64,000 nt of DNA from Prescottella sp. R16. Its GTDB lineage: Bacteria > Actinomycetota > Actinomycetes > Mycobacteriales > Mycobacteriaceae. The stretch lies in NCBI RefSeq assembly GCF_030656875.1, contig NZ_CP130943.1, positions 4,216,001 to 4,280,000 of the forward strand, read 5' to 3'. The notes beneath the pieces are model-generated. The model searched no databases and was not told where the DNA came from. It saw only the letters and a program-made list of their open reading frames with translations. The translations under genes and the position numbers were made by a program. Position 1 is the stretch's first letter. Every line of letters starts with the position of its first letter. Shown in pieces: positions 1 through 8,552 of the stretch.

Positions 1-406
1 CGCCGTCACCGTCGAGCGTGACGGTGCCGGTCTCGAACGCGACCGCGCCCGTGGCGCCGCCGGCCAGGCGTGGGAGCAGCGCCTTTCGTGCCGTATCCGT
101 GCCGTGGGACTGGATCACGGCGCTCGCGGTGACCGTCGGCAGCAACGGTCCGGGGACCAACCCGTGCCCGGACTGTTCCAGCGCCACCGCGAGTTCGAGC
201 AGGCCCGCGCCCGCCCCGTCGTACTCCTCGGCCAGGTGTAGCGACGGAATCCCCATACCCACCAACTGCTCCCAGAAGGCGGGCCGATCACCGCGCGCGA
301 ACTCCTCGAACTGCGCGCGGGTCCGTTCCACGGGTGCCTCGCGGGCGGCGAACCGCGCGAGCGAGTCGGCGAGTGCGTCGTGATCTGGTCCGATACCGAT
401 CGGCAT
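1..406 (-). CDS. Acyl-CoA dehydrogenase, N-terminal part (cut by window edge)
   Basis: An open minus-strand frame starts at ATG 406 and runs off the left edge, giving 135 codons with no stop. The protein has the N-terminal helical pattern of acyl-CoA dehydrogenases: an acidic first helix, then LHLAEEYDGAGAGLLELA and LEQSGHGLVPGPLLPT, which match the loop and helix pair preceding the FAD/substrate domain. Members use FAD to desaturate acyl-CoA at C2-C3. It starts six bases after the stop of the upstream amidohydrolase, so it is probably the last visible gene of that operon. Catalytic residues and specificity lie outside the window. Confidence 0.85.
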   Translation of the reverse strand, partial: MPIGIGPDHDALADSLARFAAREAPVERTRAQFEEFARGDRPAFWEQLVGMGIPSLHLAEEYDGAGAGLLELAVALEQSGHGLVPGPLLPTVTASAVIQSHGTDTARKALLPRLAGGATGAVAFETGTVTLDGDG

Positions 407-412
407 ATCCGA

Positions 413-1276
413 TCAACCTTTCAGTTTGAGCACCTTGCGGGCGTTCTCGTGCAGGAACTTCGGCCACACCTCGTCCTTGAACGGCACGCCCGGCATGTCG
501 CCGAAGATTCGGTCCAGGGTCAACCCCGCGGGGAAGTACCCGGCGTAGATGATCTTGTCGGCGCCGCGAGTGTTCGCGTAGTCGACGATCGCCTTCGGGT
601 AGTGCTTGGGCGCGAACGCCGAGGTCGAGTAGTAGAGGTTCGGCCATTTGATCATCAGTTTGACGGCCAGATCCTCCCACGGTTCGCAGCCGTGCCGCGT
701 GACGAATACCAGATCTGGGAAATCGAACATCACGTCGTCGATCAGTTCGACGTGCTGGACTGCCGACTTCAGTCGCGGGCCCGCGATTCCGGCACACGCG
801 AAGATCGGGATGTCGAGTTCGACGCACTTGGCATAGATCGGATACATCTGCGGCGCGTTGAGCGCCACCTGCGGGAACGTACCCGCGGCGAACGAACTCA
901 CCGAGACGATGCCGAATTCCTCGTACTCACGGGTCATCCGGGTCAGTGTGCCCATGATGTCGTTGGGATCGACCGCCGAACCCTGCGGCACGAATCGGTC
1001 CGGGAACATGCGGACGGCGCGCTGCCCGGATTCCTTGGCCATGCTGACCATGCCGATCTCGATACCGTGCTTGTCCATCTCGTACAGCGTCACCGAGATC
1101 GGATCGTCGGTCGCGAGGTCCGGCACACCCTTGAACATGTACTGCGCCGGCATGCTGAACTCGTCGTTGCTCTCGCGATCCTTCGTCTGCCGTGTGATGA
1201 ACGCGTACTCGTCGTAGCCGGCCTCGCGGAAACCGATGTGCGTGTCGATGATCGAGATGCCGTCGTAGGGCGTCAT
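413..1276 (-). CDS. Amidohydrolase-fold protein with degenerate metal site
   Basis: A 287-aa protein of the Amidohydro_2 (ACMSD/decarboxylase-type TIM barrel) family. It keeps the first-strand motif IIDTHIGF (H13) and TRHG (H195). The His expected in the central strand is replaced (IPIFACAG, A160/C161), and the terminal GSDYP-type aspartate is Tyr in YAGYFPAG (Y247). Most metal ligands therefore look lost, and it may be non-catalytic or a partner subunit. Its ATG overlaps the stop of the preceding SDR by ATGA, and the same operon carries a second, better conserved amidohydrolase. The family is fairly clear from motif order and the C-terminal FLHENARKVL helix; the function is unknown. Confidence 0.75.
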   Translation of the reverse strand: MTPYDGISIIDTHIGFREAGYDEYAFITRQTKDRESNDEFSMPAQYMFKGVPDLATDDPISVTLYEMDKHGIEIGMVSMAKESGQRAVRMFPDRFVPQGSAVDPNDIMGTLTRMTREYEEFGIVSVSSFAAGTFPQVALNAPQMYPIYAKCVELDIPIFACAGIAGPRLKSAVQHVELIDDVMFDFPDLVFVTRHGCEPWEDLAVKLMIKWPNLYYSTSAFAPKHYPKAIVDYANTRGADKIIYAGYFPAGLTLDRIFGDMPGVPFKDEVWPKFLHENARKVLKLKG

Positions 1277-2133
1277 GCGTTCTGCTCCTTCGCGATCGGC
1301 CTGCCGTCCAGACCGTGGACCGTGACCTTCTCACGCTCGAGGATGTCCAGGCTCGCCTCGACGTTGCCGGTGTGATGCGGCGCGGCGGCGCACAACCACG
1401 TCACCGCTTCGACCATCTCCTCGAGCGACTCGGGGACGAACCACTGCGAACCGACCATGTTCGACGCCACCGACAGCGCACCGGCGGTCGCGACCGCCGA
1501 GCGAGGGCTCACCGCATTGACCCGGATGCCGGTGCCGTTCAGTTCGGCGGCGAGCCCGGCCGTCATCCGGTCCTGCGCGGCTTTGCTCATGCCGTACAGG
1601 GCGGTGCCGTGGATGTCGGCGTCCAGGTCGGTCTGCCCGTCGGGCAGCGGCTCGACCGGACGGATCCGGGCCGTGCCACTGGTGATGTTGACGATCCAGC
1701 CCTCGCCGCGCTCCATCATCCCCGGGATCACCCGCTGTGCGAGATCGAGCGGCGCATGCACGTTCACCTCGAACGTCAGGTGCGCACGCTTGGCCGGGTA
1801 GCTTCGCAGCGGTTCGAACATCGCAGCCGCGGCATTGTTGACGAGGATGTCGATCGGGCCGCCCAGTGCCGCTTCGGCTTCCGGCACGATGCGGGCCCGG
1901 GACTCCGGATCCTCCAGCGCGGACGCGACGATCGCGACGGTACCGCCGCTCGCACGGATCAGGTCGGCGGTCGCGGCGAGGGTGCCGTCGAAGCCTCCTC
2001 TCGGTTCGTCGACCGTGCGCGCGACGATCGCGACCGCCGCACCTTCGGCGGCGAGCCGCTGGGCGATGCCGGCACCGATGCCACGGCTGGCACCGGTAAC
2101 GATCGCGCGTCGGCCGTGCAGGCGGTCGGTCAT
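1273..2133 (-). CDS. SDR-family NAD(P)-dependent oxidoreductase
   Basis: A classical short-chain dehydrogenase of 286 aa. The nucleotide-binding motif TGASRGIG spans residues 13-20, NNAA is at about 99-102, and the catalytic residues are S152 and Y180/K184 (YGMSK). The open frame extends far upstream, but ATG 2133 gives a normal SDR N-terminus and overlaps the upstream amidohydrolase stop as ATGA; its own stop overlaps the next ATG the same way. Translational coupling makes it part of a four-gene catabolic operon, where an alcohol or ketone oxidoreduction step is likely. The substrate is unknown. Confidence 0.9.
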   Translation of the reverse strand: MTDRLHGRRAIVTGASRGIGAGIAQRLAAEGAAVAIVARTVDEPRGGFDGTLAATADLIRASGGTVAIVASALEDPESRARIVPEAEAALGGPIDILVNNAAAAMFEPLRSYPAKRAHLTFEVNVHAPLDLAQRVIPGMMERGEGWIVNITSGTARIRPVEPLPDGQTDLDADIHGTALYGMSKAAQDRMTAGLAAELNGTGIRVNAVSPRSAVATAGALSVASNMVGSQWFVPESLEEMVEAVTWLCAAAPHHTGNVEASLDILEREKVTVHGLDGRPIAKEQNA

Positions 2134-3365
2134 ACGCCGAGCTCCGCCTCGAGCTGCTCGGCGAAAGACTCCCGCAGCAGCACGTCGTTCGGCTCGTCGG
2201 GCAGCTCGGTGAGCGGCTGCGCGACCTCGGACGGCGTGGGTCCGTACTGCGCGGCGAGCGGAGCCAGTGCCTCGAGGTCGAAGTCGTACAGTTCGGCGGC
2301 GTTCTCGGCGAACAGCTTCCGCAGTTCCGCCTCCTCCACGTCGTGCATGACCTGCCGGACGCACTCGCGGGTGAACGGGTAGGTGCCTTCGTTGTGCGGG
2401 TAGTCGCTGCCCCACATGAACTTGCCGTCGCCGAGGGTGTCGCGGGCGGCCATGTCCTGCGCCGACGGCATCGTCGCGCCGACCCACACGTTGCGCCGGA
2501 AGTATTCGCTCGGACGCAGCGGCAGTTGCTCGTCCTCGCTGTAGAACAGTTCACCGATCCGGCCGGTGCGCTTGACGCGCAGGTCGACGGTGTCGAGCTG
2601 ACGCATCAGGTCCGGCGCCCACGAGCAGCCCTGCTCGGAGACCGCGAACTTGAGCTTCGGGAACCGTTCGAAGACACCCGAGAGGATCATCTGCACCAGC
2701 GGGCGCATCGAGTAGAAGCCGACCTCGTTGATGTAGAGCAGCGACGAGGTCTTGTAGCGGCCGTAGTCCGGCAGGCCGGTGCCGGCATGGCTGTTGATCG
2801 GGACACCCAGATCCTCACAGACCTCCCAGAGACGGTCGTACTCGGGATCGTAGAGCGGCTTGACCCACTTGATGTCCGGTGCGAGGTTCGGCAGCAGGAT
2901 GCCGCCGCGCAGCCCGTTCTCCTTGACCCACTTGACATCTGCGATGGCCTCGTCGACGTCGTTGAGGAAGATCTGCGCGACACCGGCACGCTGTGCGGGC
3001 GCGTCGTTGCAGAAGTCCTTCAGCCAACGGTTGTGGGCACGGATGCCGGCGAGGCGCTTGTCGAAGTCCTCGGCCCGCGGCGGACCGGCCAGGACGGCGG
3101 CGCTCGGGAAGAAGGGCGGCACCGTGTTGGGGAAGAGAACCTCGCCGACCGTGCCGTCCCCCTGCGTCTCGCGCAGCCGACGCTCGTTGTCCCAGTTGCG
3201 GGTTCGGCCGTCGTCGACGAGGTCGCGGTACGGGTTCTTGTACTTTCCGCGCCACGCATCGAACTCCTCGTACCACCGGGAATCGAGGTACTCGCGGTAC
3301 GTGGCGTGGTCGGCACCGGCGTGGCTGTCGGCGGAGATGAGGATGTACGGCGTTTCGTTCGTCAC
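2130..3365 (-). CDS. Amidohydrolase (Amidohydro_2 family), likely metal-dependent
   Basis: A 411-aa TIM-barrel amidohydrolase, first gene of the operon. It has the D-x-H first-strand motif (ISADSHAG, D13/H15), a central His in INSHAGTGLPDY, the SEQGCSW strand and the C-terminal aspartate motif WGSDYPHNEGTYPFT. Relatives hydrolyse or decarboxylate cyclic or carboxylated substrates. GTG 3365 is chosen because AGGAG lies nine bases upstream; the in-frame ATG at 3401 lacks a comparable ribosome site and would add twelve unconserved residues. It is about 30 percent longer than its operon partner at 413-1276 and, unlike it, keeps most ligand positions. The substrate cannot be inferred. Confidence 0.85.
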   Translation of the reverse strand: MTNETPYILISADSHAGADHATYREYLDSRWYEEFDAWRGKYKNPYRDLVDDGRTRNWDNERRLRETQGDGTVGEVLFPNTVPPFFPSAAVLAGPPRAEDFDKRLAGIRAHNRWLKDFCNDAPAQRAGVAQIFLNDVDEAIADVKWVKENGLRGGILLPNLAPDIKWVKPLYDPEYDRLWEVCEDLGVPINSHAGTGLPDYGRYKTSSLLYINEVGFYSMRPLVQMILSGVFERFPKLKFAVSEQGCSWAPDLMRQLDTVDLRVKRTGRIGELFYSEDEQLPLRPSEYFRRNVWVGATMPSAQDMAARDTLGDGKFMWGSDYPHNEGTYPFTRECVRQVMHDVEEAELRKLFAENAAELYDFDLEALAPLAAQYGPTPSEVAQPLTELPDEPNDVLLRESFAEQLEAELGV

Positions 3366-3412
3366 GAGAGCACTCCTGGTCAAGACGCTATGTGAAACCA
3401 TGTTCTACCTGA

Positions 3413-3449
3413 TTGACATCGAGAGTAGCGACACTAGCGTTGATGTCAA
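3413..3449 (-). promoter_or_regulatory. Candidate promoter flanked by 8-bp inverted repeat
   Basis: Perfect arms TTGACATC (3413-3420) and GATGTCAA (3442-3449). Read on the minus strand, one arm forms a -35-like TTGACA followed after 16 bases by TACTCT, a plausible -10, about 60 bases ahead of the amidohydrolase GTG. The second arm would lie near the start point, so the pair could be an operator around a promoter. Seen by inspection only. Confidence 0.4.
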
Positions 3450-3507
3450 GTCTCCACCCGCCCTGTATATAGAATACAATTTCACATACCGCGTTGTGGT
3501 GCAGAAA

Positions 3508-3545
3508 CGCCACGGACCCCCACCCGAAGGTGGGGGTCCGTGGCG
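3508..3545 (-). terminator. Intrinsic terminator hairpin
   Basis: A perfect 17-bp stem (3508-3524 with 3529-3545) closes a CGAA loop. It lies 45 bases beyond the stop of the DegT-family gene and before the promoter of the amidohydrolase operon. On the minus strand it is followed by a short TTTCT run. It separates the two transcription units. Confidence 0.8.
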
Positions 3546-3589
3546 CTCCGGATTCGACGGCGGACGGTGAGGAACCGTCGGCGTCGGTC

Positions 3590-4822
3590 CTACGACTTCG
3601 CGGCCGTGGCGGTTGCGAACTTCGACGCGAAGGCGTGGATGCTCGCCACCACGTGATCGAGTTCCTCGTCGGTCGTGCCGTGGCTCATGCCGAGGGACAT
3701 GCCCCGCTCGAACACCTCGTCCGCGAAGGGCAGGCCGCCCTCGGGAACGCGGTACTCGACGTTCTTCATCATCGGATGACGCGTCACGTTGCCGCTCCAC
3801 ACCGTGCGGGTATCGATACCTGCGCCCTCGAGCGACTCCTGCAGATCCGAGCGCACGAAGCCGGCGTCCTCACGGATCGTGACGGGGTAGCAGAGCCACG
3901 CGGTGTGGAATCCCTCGAGCTGCTCGGGCAGACGGAAGAGCTCCGGGTAGGCACCGAACGCCGCGGAGAAGGCGTCGAAGATCTCGTGACGGCGCTTGAA
4001 ATTCGCGTCGAGCTTGGACAGCTGGACCAGGCCGAACGCGGCACCCAACTCGGACGGCTCGAAATTCCACGGCAGCACGTCGAAGATGAAGTCGTTGTCG
4101 TACGCGACGCCGTCCAGGTCCTCTCGGAACACGCGGCCGGTCTTCGCCTCGTCGGATCCGAACAGGTGCGGCTCGGAGCGGCGACCCCAGCGGCGCAGCA
4201 TCAGGCCCTTGTCGCGCAGCTTCTCGTCGTCGAGGCAGACCATGCCGCCGTTGCCGGCGCACGTCATGATGTGCGACATCGCGAAGCTGGTGACGGTGAT
4301 GTCCGACCACGTGCCGGTCTTCTCGCCGTGCAGGGTGGTGCCGATGCAGTCACACGAATCCTCGATGACCTTGAGGCCGTGCCTGTCGGCGATCTCGCGA
4401 ATCGCGCGCCAGTCGGGGGCGTTACCGGCCAGGTTGGGGACCAGGATCGCCCCCGTCTTGTCGGTGATCAGTTCCTCGATCTTGCTGACGTCGACGTTGT
4501 AGGTGTCGGGCTCGACGTCGACGAAGACCGGGATCCAGCCGCCGCGAACGATGGGCGAGACGTCCGTGGAGAACGTCAGCGGCGAGGTGATGACCTCGGA
4601 ACCCTTGGGCAGATCGAGCAGTTCGAGCGCCAGGTACAGCGCCGACGAACCCGAGTTGCACATCAGGCCCAGCTTCTTGCCGTAGAGGTCCGCGACCCGG
4701 CGCTCCATCTCGGCCACGTTCTTGCCGATCTTCAGGGCGAACGGACCGCCACGCAGCACCTCGAGGCAGGCCTCGATCTCGCGCTCGTCGTGCACACTGC
4801 GGGCATAGACAACCCTGGTCAT
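3590..4822 (-). CDS. DegT/DnrJ/EryC1-family PLP enzyme with His at the Lys position
   Basis: A 410-aa fold-type I PLP protein of the sugar aminotransferase/dehydrase family. It shows the cofactor-phosphate loop CNSGSSALYLAL (55-66), the aspartate that contacts the pyridine ring (VIEDSCDC, D155) and the active-site loop SFAMSHIMTCAGNGG. Aminotransferases of this family carry a Schiff-base Lys in that loop; here H184 is found, as in the PMP-dependent 3-dehydrases ColD and E1/RfbH. A dehydratase-type reaction is therefore more likely than transamination, although no sugar-nucleotide genes are nearby. GAGGAG precedes ATG 4822. It is divergent from a TetR gene and carries an operator-like sequence in its upstream region. 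Confidence 0.85.
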   Translation of the reverse strand: MTRVVYARSVHDEREIEACLEVLRGGPFALKIGKNVAEMERRVADLYGKKLGLMCNSGSSALYLALELLDLPKGSEVITSPLTFSTDVSPIVRGGWIPVFVDVEPDTYNVDVSKIEELITDKTGAILVPNLAGNAPDWRAIREIADRHGLKVIEDSCDCIGTTLHGEKTGTWSDITVTSFAMSHIMTCAGNGGMVCLDDEKLRDKGLMLRRWGRRSEPHLFGSDEAKTGRVFREDLDGVAYDNDFIFDVLPWNFEPSELGAAFGLVQLSKLDANFKRRHEIFDAFSAAFGAYPELFRLPEQLEGFHTAWLCYPVTIREDAGFVRSDLQESLEGAGIDTRTVWSGNVTRHPMMKNVEYRVPEGGLPFADEVFERGMSLGMSHGTTDEELDHVVASIHAFASKFATATAAKS

Positions 4823-4935
4823 GGAATCTCCTCGTCTTTCTTTCGGAAACGTGGCCGCGTCGGGGCACGGCGCCGCCGACGCGGCTACGGCCTCATTTGG
4901 TCCGACAGCTCAACCCGATATGTGAATAACGTGCA

Positions 4936-4951
4936 TTGAACGTTCATTCAA
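4936..4951. promoter_or_regulatory. Operator-like site, copy 1
   Basis: TTGAACGTTCATTCAA, containing the perfect decamer palindrome TGAACGTTCA. Its reverse complement matches copy 2 (5110-5125) at 14 of 16 positions. It lies about 115 bases upstream of the DegT-type ATG. Probable binding site of the adjacent TetR regulator. Confidence 0.6.
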
Positions 4952-5109
4952 GGCGAATATAAGGCGGAGAGACGCGGCCGTCAAGGCGGACGCGTGCCGG
5001 ACTCGACACCCCCACCACCTCGAGCACCACCGCGACAATCAGGACGAACACCGGGGCGGCGAACGACCCGAGCCGTTTTGACTCGGCGCGTCGGCGGCAG
5101 TTAATATTG

Positions 5110-5125
5110 CTGAATGATCGTTCAA
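5110..5125. promoter_or_regulatory. Operator-like site, copy 2
   Basis: CTGAATGATCGTTCAA, the inverted counterpart of copy 1. It ends 16 bases before the TetR start codon, overlapping the likely promoter or leader, which fits autorepression. Confidence 0.6.
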
Positions 5126-5141
5126 ACCGGAAAGGGCTGAC

Positions 5142-5732
5142 GTGCTGGAACCCCAGGACCGGAAGTCTGAGATCCTCGACGCCGCAGCTGCCCTGTTCGC
5201 GACGCGCGGGATCGCCGGAACCTCGATGCGCGAGATCGGCGACGAGGTCGGCCTGAACGCCGGGGCGCTGTACCACTACTTCCGGTCGAAGGGCGCCATC
5301 GTCACCGAACTGGTCACGGTGTTCCTCTCGGACCTGCTCGCGAACTATCGCACGATGGAACTCGACCGGCTCGAGCCCCGCGCCCGGCTGAAGGCGATCG
5401 TCGACGTCTCGCTCGCGACGGGCGCGGCACGCCCCGACGCGACCAAGGTTTATCACGCGGAGTTCCCCAACCTGCGTAGCCTGCGCGACTTCGACGAGGC
5501 GCGCACGATCGCAGACGAGATCCAGACCATCTGGCTCGACGCCATCGAGGCGGGCAAGGAGGCCGGCGCCCTCCGAAAGGACGTTCCCTCCAAGGTGTTC
5601 CACCGATTCCTCCGGGACTCGGTGTGGTTCACCGTCTACTGGCGCAAGCCGGACGACTCCTACACGATCGACGAGCTCTCGAACGACTGCATCACGGTGT
5701 TCCTCGACGGCATGGCCGCCCCGACCCGTTAG
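5142..5732 (+). CDS. TetR/AcrR-family regulator
   Basis: A 196-aa protein with an N-terminal TetR helix-turn-helix ([19 protein letters not shown], about residues 30-48) and a helical ligand domain. The C-terminal half, with [18 protein letters not shown], resembles KstR2-type regulators of steroid-ring catabolism, but family assignment within TetR is uncertain. GTG 5142 is preceded by GGAAAGGG. The gene is divergent from the DegT-type enzyme and 43 bases upstream of pdxS on the same strand. The matching operator-like sites in the divergent region suggest it represses itself and the DegT-type gene, possibly in response to an acyl-CoA. Confidence 0.9.
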   Translation: MLEPQDRKSEILDAAAALFATRGIAGTSMREIGDEVGLNAGALYHYFRSKGAIVTELVTVFLSDLLANYRTMELDRLEPRARLKAIVDVSLATGAARPDATKVYHAEFPNLRSLRDFDEARTIADEIQTIWLDAIEAGKEAGALRKDVPSKVFHRFLRDSVWFTVYWRKPDDSYTIDELSNDCITVFLDGMAAPTR

Positions 5733-5775
5733 CACTCTGCACCCACCACCCCGTACAGCGAAGGAAGAATCAGCT

Positions 5776-6696
5776 GTGAGCAACACCGACACCACCCCCA
5801 CCGGATCGTCCCCCGCCCAGGTCGGCACGGCACGCGTCAAGCGGGGCATGGCCGAGATGCTCAAGGGCGGCGTCATCATGGACGTGGTCAACGCGGAGCA
5901 GGCCAAGATCGCCGAGGACGCCGGCGCTGTCGCCGTCATGGCACTCGAGCGGGTTCCGGCCGACATCCGCGCCCAGGGCGGTGTCTCGCGCATGTCGGAT
6001 CCGGACATGATCGACGGCATCATCGAGGCCGTGTCGATCCCGGTCATGGCGAAGGCCCGCATCGGCCACTTCGTCGAGGCGCAGATCCTGCAGTCCCTCG
6101 GCGTCGACTACATCGACGAGTCCGAGGTCCTCACCCCGGCCGACTTCGAGAACCACATCGACAAGTTCGCGTTCACGGTGCCGTTCGTGTGTGGCGCCAC
6201 CAACCTCGGCGAGGCGCTGCGCCGCATCAACGAGGGCGCCGCCATGATCCGCTCGAAGGGTGAGGCCGGTACCGGCGACGTCTCCAACGCCACCACCCAC
6301 ATGCGCAAGATCCGCCAGGAGATCCGCCGCCTGACGTCGCTGCCCGAGGACGAGTTGTACGTCGCCGCGAAGGAACTGCAGGCTCCGTACGACCTGGTCG
6401 TCGAGGTCGCCAAGGCCGGCAAGCTTCCCGTCACCCTGTTCACCGCCGGTGGCATCGCCACCCCCGCGGACGCGGCGATGATGATGCAGCTCGGCGCCGA
6501 GGGCGTGTTCGTCGGCTCCGGCATCTTCAAGTCCGGCAACCCGGCCGAGCGGGCCGCCGCGATCGTCAAGGCCACCACGTTCCACGACGACCCCGACGTC
6601 CTCGCGAAGGTCTCGCGTGGTCTCGGTGAGGCCATGGTCGGCATCAACGTCGACGAGATCCCGCAGCCGCACCGTCTCGCCGAACGCGGCTGGTAG
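5776..6696 (+). CDS. pdxS: Pyridoxal 5'-phosphate synthase, lyase subunit PdxS
   Basis: A full-length PdxS (306 aa) that builds PLP from ribose 5-phosphate, glyceraldehyde 3-phosphate and ammonia in a (beta/alpha)8 barrel. Conserved residues are present: D36 ([10 protein letters not shown]), K93 in MAKARIGH for the first Schiff base, K161 in [12 protein letters not shown], and the phosphate motif [12 protein letters not shown]. The N-terminal 20 residues are a variable extension. GTG 5776 has GAAGGAAG upstream. The glutaminase subunit pdxT, often close by in actinobacteria, is not found downstream; ilvD follows instead. The gene sits between a TetR regulator and ilvD and near a PLP-dependent DegT-type enzyme. 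Confidence 0.97.
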   Translation: MSNTDTTPTGSSPAQVGTARVKRGMAEMLKGGVIMDVVNAEQAKIAEDAGAVAVMALERVPADIRAQGGVSRMSDPDMIDGIIEAVSIPVMAKARIGHFVEAQILQSLGVDYIDESEVLTPADFENHIDKFAFTVPFVCGATNLGEALRRINEGAAMIRSKGEAGTGDVSNATTHMRKIRQEIRRLTSLPEDELYVAAKELQAPYDLVVEVAKAGKLPVTLFTAGGIATPADAAMMMQLGAEGVFVGSGIFKSGNPAERAAAIVKATTFHDDPDVLAKVSRGLGEAMVGINVDEIPQPHRLAERGW

Positions 6697-6811
6697 TCGC
6701 TCACGGAAACTCGCGCTCCGAGTCTCCCGGCCCGCCACTACGACCGGTTCCGACGTGGTTACATGAACCGCAGCACGCCATCCGTGACGAACGATCGTTG
6801 GGAGAAGCGCA

Positions 6812-8524
6812 GTGACCACGTCGAAAGATTCCGCCACCCCGGACATCAAGCCGCGCAGCCGGGACGTCACGGACGGGCTCGAGAAGACCGCGGCCCGCGG
6901 CATGCTCCGCGCGGTCGGGATGGGCGACGACGACTGGGACAAGCCGCAGATCGGGATCGGGTCGTCGTGGAACGAGATCACCCCGTGCAACCTGTCGTTG
7001 GATCGGCTCGCCGACGCCTGCAAGGACGGGGTGTTCGCCGACGGCGGCTACCCGCTCGAGTTCGGCACCATCTCCGTCTCCGACGGCATCTCGATGGGCC
7101 ACGAGGGCATGCACTTCTCGCTCGTGTCGCGGGAGGTGATCGCGGACAGCGTCGAGACGGTGATGCAGGCCGAACGCCTCGACGGCTCGGTCCTGCTCGC
7201 CGGCTGCGACAAGTCACTGCCCGGGATGCTCATGGCGGCCGCGCGGCTGAATCTCGCGAACGTCTTCCTGTACGCCGGCTCGATCCTGCCGGGCATCGCG
7301 AAACTCTCGGACGGCACCGAGAAGGAAGTGACGATCATCGACGCCTTCGAGGCGGTCGGTGCGTGCTCGCGCGGGCTGATGAGCCGCGAGGACGTCGACG
7401 CGATCGAACGCGCCATCTGCCCCGGCGAGGGCGCGTGCGGCGGCATGTACACCGCGAACACGATGGCGTGCGCCGCCGAGGCGCTGGGAATGTCACTGCC
7501 CGGCAGCGCCGCTCCCCCGGCCACCGACCGCCGCCGCGACGGCTACGCCCGCCGCAGCGGCCAGGCCGTCGTCGAACTGCTGCGCCGCGGCATCACCACA
7601 TCGGACATCCTCACGAAGGAGTCGTTCGAGAACGCGATCGCCGTCGTCATGGCGTTCGGCGGCTCCACCAACGCGGTGCTGCACCTGCTCGCGATCGCGC
7701 ACGAAGCACAGGTGCCGCTCACCCTCGACGACTTCGCCCGCGTCGGTGCCCGCGTCCCGCACCTCGCGGACGTCAAGCCGTTCGGGCGGCACGTCATGAT
7801 CGACGTCGACCGCATCGGCGGTGTCCCGGTCATCATGAAAGCGCTGCTCGACGCCGGCCTGCTGCACGGTGACTGCCTCACCGTCACCGGCCGCACCCTC
7901 GCCGAGAATCTCGCCGACATCGCACCCCCCGACCCCGATGGCAAGGTGCTGCGCGCACTGACCTCCCCGATCCACCCGACCGGCGGCATCACGATCCTGA
8001 AGGGCTCCCTCGCCCCGGGCGGGGCCGTCGTGAAGTCTGCGGGCTTCGATTCGTCCGTGTTCGAGGGCACGGCCCGGGTTTTCGATCGGGAGCGGGCCGC
8101 GATGGACGCGCTCGAGGACGGCACCATCACCGCCGGGGACGTCGTCGTCATCCGCTACGAGGGCCCCAAGGGCGGCCCGGGGATGCGGGAGATGCTGGCG
8201 ATCACCGCCGCGATCAAGGGCGCGGGCCTCGGCAAGGACGTCCTGCTGCTCACCGACGGACGTTTCTCCGGTGGCACCACGGGCCTGTGCGTCGGACACG
8301 TCGCCCCCGAGGCCGTCGACGCGGGGCCCGTCGCGTTCGTCCGCGACGGCGACCGGATCCGGCTCGACGTCGCGTCCGGCACCCTCGATCTCCTGGTCGA
8401 CGACAAGGAGCTCGCCACCCGCCGTGACGGATGGGAGCCCCTACCTCCGCGCTACACGCGCGGTGTCCTGGCCAAGTACACCAAGCTCGTCGGGTCTGCC
8501 TCCGACGGCGCCGTGTGCGGATGA
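6812..8524 (+). CDS. ilvD: Dihydroxy-acid dehydratase
   Basis: A 570-aa IlvD/Edd-family dehydratase converting 2,3-dihydroxy-isovalerate and -methylvalerate into the 2-keto acids of valine and isoleucine synthesis. The three cluster cysteines are C59 (ITPCNLS), C132 ([11 protein letters not shown]) and C209 ([14 protein letters not shown]), a pattern expected for a [2Fe-2S] enzyme. The C-terminal [20 protein letters not shown] motif is intact. The GTG start at 6812 follows GGAG by about eight bases. The gene stands alone, 115 bases after pdxS, and converges on the protease gene. Members of the family can also act on sugar acids, but the length and motifs fit ilvD best. Confidence 0.93.
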   Translation: MTTSKDSATPDIKPRSRDVTDGLEKTAARGMLRAVGMGDDDWDKPQIGIGSSWNEITPCNLSLDRLADACKDGVFADGGYPLEFGTISVSDGISMGHEGMHFSLVSREVIADSVETVMQAERLDGSVLLAGCDKSLPGMLMAAARLNLANVFLYAGSILPGIAKLSDGTEKEVTIIDAFEAVGACSRGLMSREDVDAIERAICPGEGACGGMYTANTMACAAEALGMSLPGSAAPPATDRRRDGYARRSGQAVVELLRRGITTSDILTKESFENAIAVVMAFGGSTNAVLHLLAIAHEAQVPLTLDDFARVGARVPHLADVKPFGRHVMIDVDRIGGVPVIMKALLDAGLLHGDCLTVTGRTLAENLADIAPPDPDGKVLRALTSPIHPTGGITILKGSLAPGGAVVKSAGFDSSVFEGTARVFDRERAAMDALEDGTITAGDVVVIRYEGPKGGPGMREMLAITAAIKGAGLGKDVLLLTDGRFSGGTTGLCVGHVAPEAVDAGPVAFVRDGDRIRLDVASGTLDLLVDDKELATRRDGWEPLPPRYTRGVLAKYTKLVGSASDGAVCG

Positions 8525-8552
8525 CCCGCCGGCGACGGCGCCGGAGGCCCGA

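Larger units (their letters stand above)
4823..5141. other. Divergent intergenic region, DegT-type gene / TetR gene
   Basis: 319 bases without a credible gene; the long reading frames here are antisense or GC-driven. The stretch holds two copies of a 16-base operator-like sequence (4936-4951 and 5110-5125) in opposite orientation, one toward each divergent gene, and a locally AT-rich segment around 4915-4965 suited to a promoter. Confidence 0.7.

Noticed and set aside
3494..4939. 481-aa plus-strand open frame over the DegT-type gene
   Set aside because: It crosses the terminator hairpin and the divergent region and has no recognisable domain; the minus-strand protein has a full PLP-enzyme motif set.
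8529..8544. GC hairpin CCGGCG-ACGG-CGCCGG between ilvD and the protease gene
   Set aside because: Only six pairs and no T-run; in DNA this GC-rich such pairs occur often, so I do not list it as a terminator.
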